Positions 5,031 to 7,654 of a stretch of DNA of 7,654 nt are shown in pieces; position 1 is the stretch's first letter; every line of letters begins with the position of its first letter. The position numbers and the translations under genes were made by a program. Under the pieces are notes generated by a model, which ran no database searches, was not told the origin of the DNA, and was given only the letters and a program-made list of their open reading frames with translations. The DNA is from JBAYHN01 sp041666125. GTDB taxonomy: Bacteria; Patescibacteriota; Gracilibacteria; UBA1369; UM-FILTER-53-11. The stretch is from assembly GCA_041666125.1 (NCBI GenBank), contig JBAYHN010000064.1, forward strand, positions 1 through 7,654. The letters are read 5' to 3'.

Positions 5031-7574
5031 CTATTTTGATTCGTCCTCTTTTTGGGTTTGGCCTTCGCTCCAGCGACGAATCTTATCCTCCACCACTTCG
5101 CGCTTTTCGCTGTAGCGCTCACGGCAGAATTTTAGAATTTTTGCTCTACGATCTTTTTCCACTTCAAGCGTAGGTGAACGGAAAGTCCCCATAGAAAATA
5201 CAGGAGTAGGCATACCATCCACAAGGAGCCTCAAATAGGTGCTTCCCACCGGCAGAGCCACTAAGTCGTTAATCATGTCCTCTTCCCCGCCAAACTGGCC
5301 TGCAATCGCCTCTGCGTCGTCAAAACCGACCTGGAAAGATACAAGCGTACCAACGTTACCAAACACCGCATCACGCACCTCGTCCGGCATCTGGGCAATA
5401 TATTGGTTTGCCATTGTAAGATTTAGGCGATATTTGCGAGCCTCGGACAAAATTGTCGCAAAAGATTCCGTGGCAAAGTTTTGGAACTCATCAACATATA
5501 GATAAAAATCCTGGCGATCCTTTTCCGCAACGTCTGCGCGGCTCATAGCATCAAGCTGGAATTTTGTAATCATCATGGCTCCAAGCAGCGACGAATTGTC
5601 TTCACCAATCTTGCCTTTGGAAAGATTAACAATCACAATTTTCTTGTTATCCATCGCAAAACGCAGATTTATGGAGCTCTTTGGCTGGCCAAGAATATTT
5701 CTGATTATAGGGCTGGATAAAAACTGGCCGACTTTATTCAAAATCGGCGAAATGGCTTCCACTCGCATTCTCGGCTCCATTTTCTCAAACTCATTAACCC
5801 AAAAACTTTTAACAATCGGGTCCTGAATCTTTTTAACAACCCTTGCGCGGAACTGCGCGTCTTGCAAAATGCGCGTAATCCCAAGCATTGTCGTATTCGG
5901 ATATTCCAAAAGCGCCAAAATCGTATTTCGCAAAATGTGCTCAAGGCGCGGACCCCAGCTCTCGGCATAAATTTTCTTAAAAATCCCAATAAGCCCGGAC
6001 GCCACAATTGTGTTATATGTTGGATCAATATTTTCCAGCATATTAAAAGCCACCGGAAAATCGCGATCAGAAGGATCAAACAAAATCACGTCGTTTGTGC
6101 GATGTGAAGGCACAAAATCCAAAACGCGATCCGCCAAATCTCCGTGAGGATCAACAACCGCAACTCCCCTTCCATTTTGAATATCCGAAAAAATCATATT
6201 CTCCAAAAGCGTGGATTTACCCATACCGGTTTTACCAATTACATAAATGTGACGGCGACGATCCAAAAGTTTTATTCCAAATTCATTGCTGCCACCGCGG
6301 AAATTTGTGCGACCAAGCATATTAAATCCCACATCCTCCTTACAAAGCACAGGATTTGGTAAATCAGCCGGCGGCTCGAGCTTTTTGGAACGCACCCACG
6401 CAATATTCGGCGTTGCCACAGACATATGCGGCAAATGGTAAAGCGTCGCCAATTCCTCATTATTAAAAATCATTCTGCCATTCATGGCCCTTTGGGCAAA
6501 TTCGCGCGCAACACCTTCTCCAACCTCAATCTCTTTAGTTTTAAATCCATTCAAATGCGGAATATTAAACTGCTTAAAAGAACCTGCAATCTCGCGCACT
6601 TTAACCGCCGCCGAAGCCTTGGCAGCCTTATGCGGAGCATAAATAATCCTAATAGTAGATTCAAAAAGAAGCTTGGAGATTTTATCCATGGAAGCATCTA
6701 TGTCCGTTTCTTTTTCGTGACGGCTGGACATTTCTTCGCGCAAATCATCACCGGAAGAACTCGCCTCTCCGCTAAAAGCAATTAGCGAAGCATTTTTCAT
6801 GCCGGAAGTTATTCCTCGAAACCAAAACCACAAATAAATCGGCGCGAGCAAAAACTTTTGAGTCCAATTTCGAGTGGTAAAAAGCCTTATATAAGCTTTT
6901 TTAAATGTTTCGATATTTCCAAAAACACCCTTCTTTATAATTCTCAAACACTTAATAAATTTCATTCTAATTTCCTGGCTTAGCGGGCGCACAATAATTT
7001 GCAGAGCCGCAATATCCTGCGCATGATTTAATTTGGAAATTGTGGCAGTAATACTGGCAAGAGGATCAACCGGCAAACGCGTTAATTTATCTTCGAACTG
7101 CGAATATCTTTTAATTGGAAAAATCACAGGATCTTCAAAAGAAAGCTCTGTGCCGGCGGCATATTTAGATTCAAGAATTTTGCCTGCATAGTCCGGAACT
7201 TCTTCAATCTCGGCATTCGGATATTGCGCATAGATTTGCCCTTCGATTAAATTCAAAAGCCTAGCCGGGAAACAAACATAAAATTTTATTTGCTGACCAA
7301 CATTGGCAATTTCGAAACTCACTTTTTGCTGAATCCTTCCACGCAAAATATTCCAAAGTGAAAGTTTATGATAAAAACCATGAAGAGTCGCAAAAATCTG
7401 CTCGGCAACAATTGGGCCAACTTCACTTGTCTTTGGCACCCTTATGGCAAGCACTATATATTTCTGCCTACTTTCAAACCCACGCCTTCTAATGTTCACA
7501 AAAGCGGAAACAAGCAAAACCACAACAATATAACCAATTATTACGGCCAAAACCTGAATAAGAATTTCATTCAT
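5031..7574 (-). CDS. Membrane-anchored VirD4/TraG-like type IV secretion coupling ATPase
   Basis: An 847-residue protein when started at the ATG at 7574. A hydrophobic helix spans about residues 5-27, followed by the basic NIRRRG, which suggests a cytoplasmic body. A second hydrophobic patch, FLLAPIYLWFWF, lies near 241-252. Between them is a roughly 200-residue region I do not recognise, followed by a charged linker near 275-300. The ATPase core begins about 435: Walker A GKTGMGKST (447-455), VVDPHGDL (473-480), Walker B YLYVDEFQN (692-700) with Asp695-Glu696, and MANQY (721-725) as the following conserved strand. These match the VirD4/TraD/HerA superfamily, including the conserved region around the Walker B strand of TraG/TraD proteins. 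Such ATPases form hexamers that move DNA or protein at the membrane. The tail from about 800 is charged and probably flexible. The frame is open to an ATG at 7589 (852 residues), but that codon lies inside the putative -10 box, so 7574 is preferred. No relaxase or other secretion genes adjoin it. Residue numbers use the 7574 start. Confidence 0.88.
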   Translation of the reverse strand: MNEILIQVLAVIIGYIVVVLLVSAFVNIRRRGFESRQKYIVLAIRVPKTSEVGPIVAEQIFATLHGFYHKLSLWNILRGRIQQKVSFEIANVGQQIKFYVCFPARLLNLIEGQIYAQYPNAEIEEVPDYAGKILESKYAAGTELSFEDPVIFPIKRYSQFEDKLTRLPVDPLASITATISKLNHAQDIAALQIIVRPLSQEIRMKFIKCLRIIKKGVFGNIETFKKAYIRLFTTRNWTQKFLLAPIYLWFWFRGITSGMKNASLIAFSGEASSSGDDLREEMSSRHEKETDIDASMDKISKLLFESTIRIIYAPHKAAKASAAVKVREIAGSFKQFNIPHLNGFKTKEIEVGEGVAREFAQRAMNGRMIFNNEELATLYHLPHMSVATPNIAWVRSKKLEPPADLPNPVLCKEDVGFNMLGRTNFRGGSNEFGIKLLDRRRHIYVIGKTGMGKSTLLENMIFSDIQNGRGVAVVDPHGDLADRVLDFVPSHRTNDVILFDPSDRDFPVAFNMLENIDPTYNTIVASGLIGIFKKIYAESWGPRLEHILRNTILALLEYPNTTMLGITRILQDAQFRARVVKKIQDPIVKSFWVNEFEKMEPRMRVEAISPILNKVGQFLSSPIIRNILGQPKSSINLRFAMDNKKIVIVNLSKGKIGEDNSSLLGAMMITKFQLDAMSRADVAEKDRQDFYLYVDEFQNFATESFATILSEARKYRLNLTMANQYIAQMPDEVRDAVFGNVGTLVSFQVGFDDAEAIAGQFGGEEDMINDLVALPVGSTYLRLLVDGMPTPVFSMGTFRSPTLEVEKDRRAKILKFCRERYSEKREVVEDKIRRWSEGQTQKEDESK

Positions 7575-7587
7575 AAAACCGGGGCAC

Positions 7588-7596
7588 ATTATAGCA
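7588..7596 (-). promoter_or_regulatory. Perfect extended -10 promoter element for the ATPase gene
   Basis: The minus strand reads TGCTATAAT (7596 to 7588), an exact extended -10 (TGnTATAAT). There is no good -35 at 17 bases, which extended -10 promoters do not require. The ATG at 7589-7587 begins within the TATAAT, so an RNA started about seven bases downstream cannot contain it. The next in-frame ATG (7574) would sit about six bases from the transcript start. Confidence 0.65.
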
Positions 7597-7599
7597 TTC

Positions 7600-7654
7600 T
7601 TGGCAAATTTTCTGTATTTTATTATATGGACATCAAAAAAACAGATTAGAAGGG
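7600..7654 (+). promoter_or_regulatory. Possible divergent promoter and start region of a gene beyond the right edge
   Basis: TTGGCA (7600-7605), a five-of-six -35, is followed after 17 bases by the TATA-like sequence TATATG (7623-7628). The purine run AGAAGGG (7648-7654) at the very edge resembles a Shine-Dalgarno sequence for a plus-strand gene starting outside the window. The only ATG here (7626) opens a seven-codon frame, too short to call. Speculative, since the coding region is not visible. Confidence 0.25.

Noticed and set aside
7368..7649. A 93-codon plus-strand open frame near the right edge
   Set aside because: It is mostly antisense to the conserved start of the ATPase gene, and its translation has no recognisable family features.
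1..7654. Recoded genetic code with TGA as glycine
   Set aside because: No in-frame TGA interrupts the conserved genes and Pgk glycines are GGN. ribE ends at a TGA, although only three more codons would follow if it were read through, so this stop alone is weak evidence.

Overview
The window looks like chromosomal DNA of an A+T-rich bacterium, most plausibly a member of the Patescibacteria (Candidate Phyla Radiation). That placement is an inference from three things: compact, tightly packed genes; lysine-rich proteins; and a large membrane-anchored VirD4/TraG-like ATPase of a kind common in that group. The genetic code appears to be the standard bacterial one. The genes have no in-frame TGA, and glycines in proteins such as Pgk are encoded by GGN, which argues against the TGA=Gly lineages (Gracilibacteria/Absconditabacteria). 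No tRNA, rRNA, CRISPR array, insertion sequence or phage gene is visible.

Layout: (1) The minus strand at the left edge carries the N-terminus of a family 2 glycosyltransferase, cut by the window edge, with ssb (single-stranded DNA-binding protein) upstream of it. A long AT-rich hairpin lies between them and ends flush against the glycosyltransferase start codon. (2) Divergent from ssb is a 428-residue protein of unknown function. It is strikingly poor in lysine compared with its neighbours and is preceded by a fully consensus promoter decorated with two dyad symmetries. (3) A plus-strand run follows: ribE (riboflavin synthase) and ribH (lumazine synthase), overlapping by ATGA, then pgk (phosphoglycerate kinase) only 9 bases after ribH. 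(4) Two minus-strand genes converge on pgk: a multi-pass PAP2/sphingomyelin-synthase-like membrane phosphatase and, upstream of it, an about 850-residue membrane-anchored VirD4/TraG-type ATPase.

Working together: RibH and RibE carry out the last two steps of riboflavin synthesis. No ribD, ribBA or FMN riboswitch is present here. Pgk is a standard glycolytic enzyme with its own promoter overlapping the ribH stop codon. The ATPase and the phosphatase are membrane proteins with separate -10 elements and no other secretion or conjugation genes nearby.

The most interesting thread is promoter placement. In front of at least five genes the best -10 element ends only 8 to 13 bases before the start codon, so the transcripts would be leaderless or nearly so, and no Shine-Dalgarno sequence is seen at these starts. 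In the ATPase gene this matters for annotation: the furthest upstream ATG lies inside the -10 box itself, so the internal ATG fifteen bases downstream is the likelier start.
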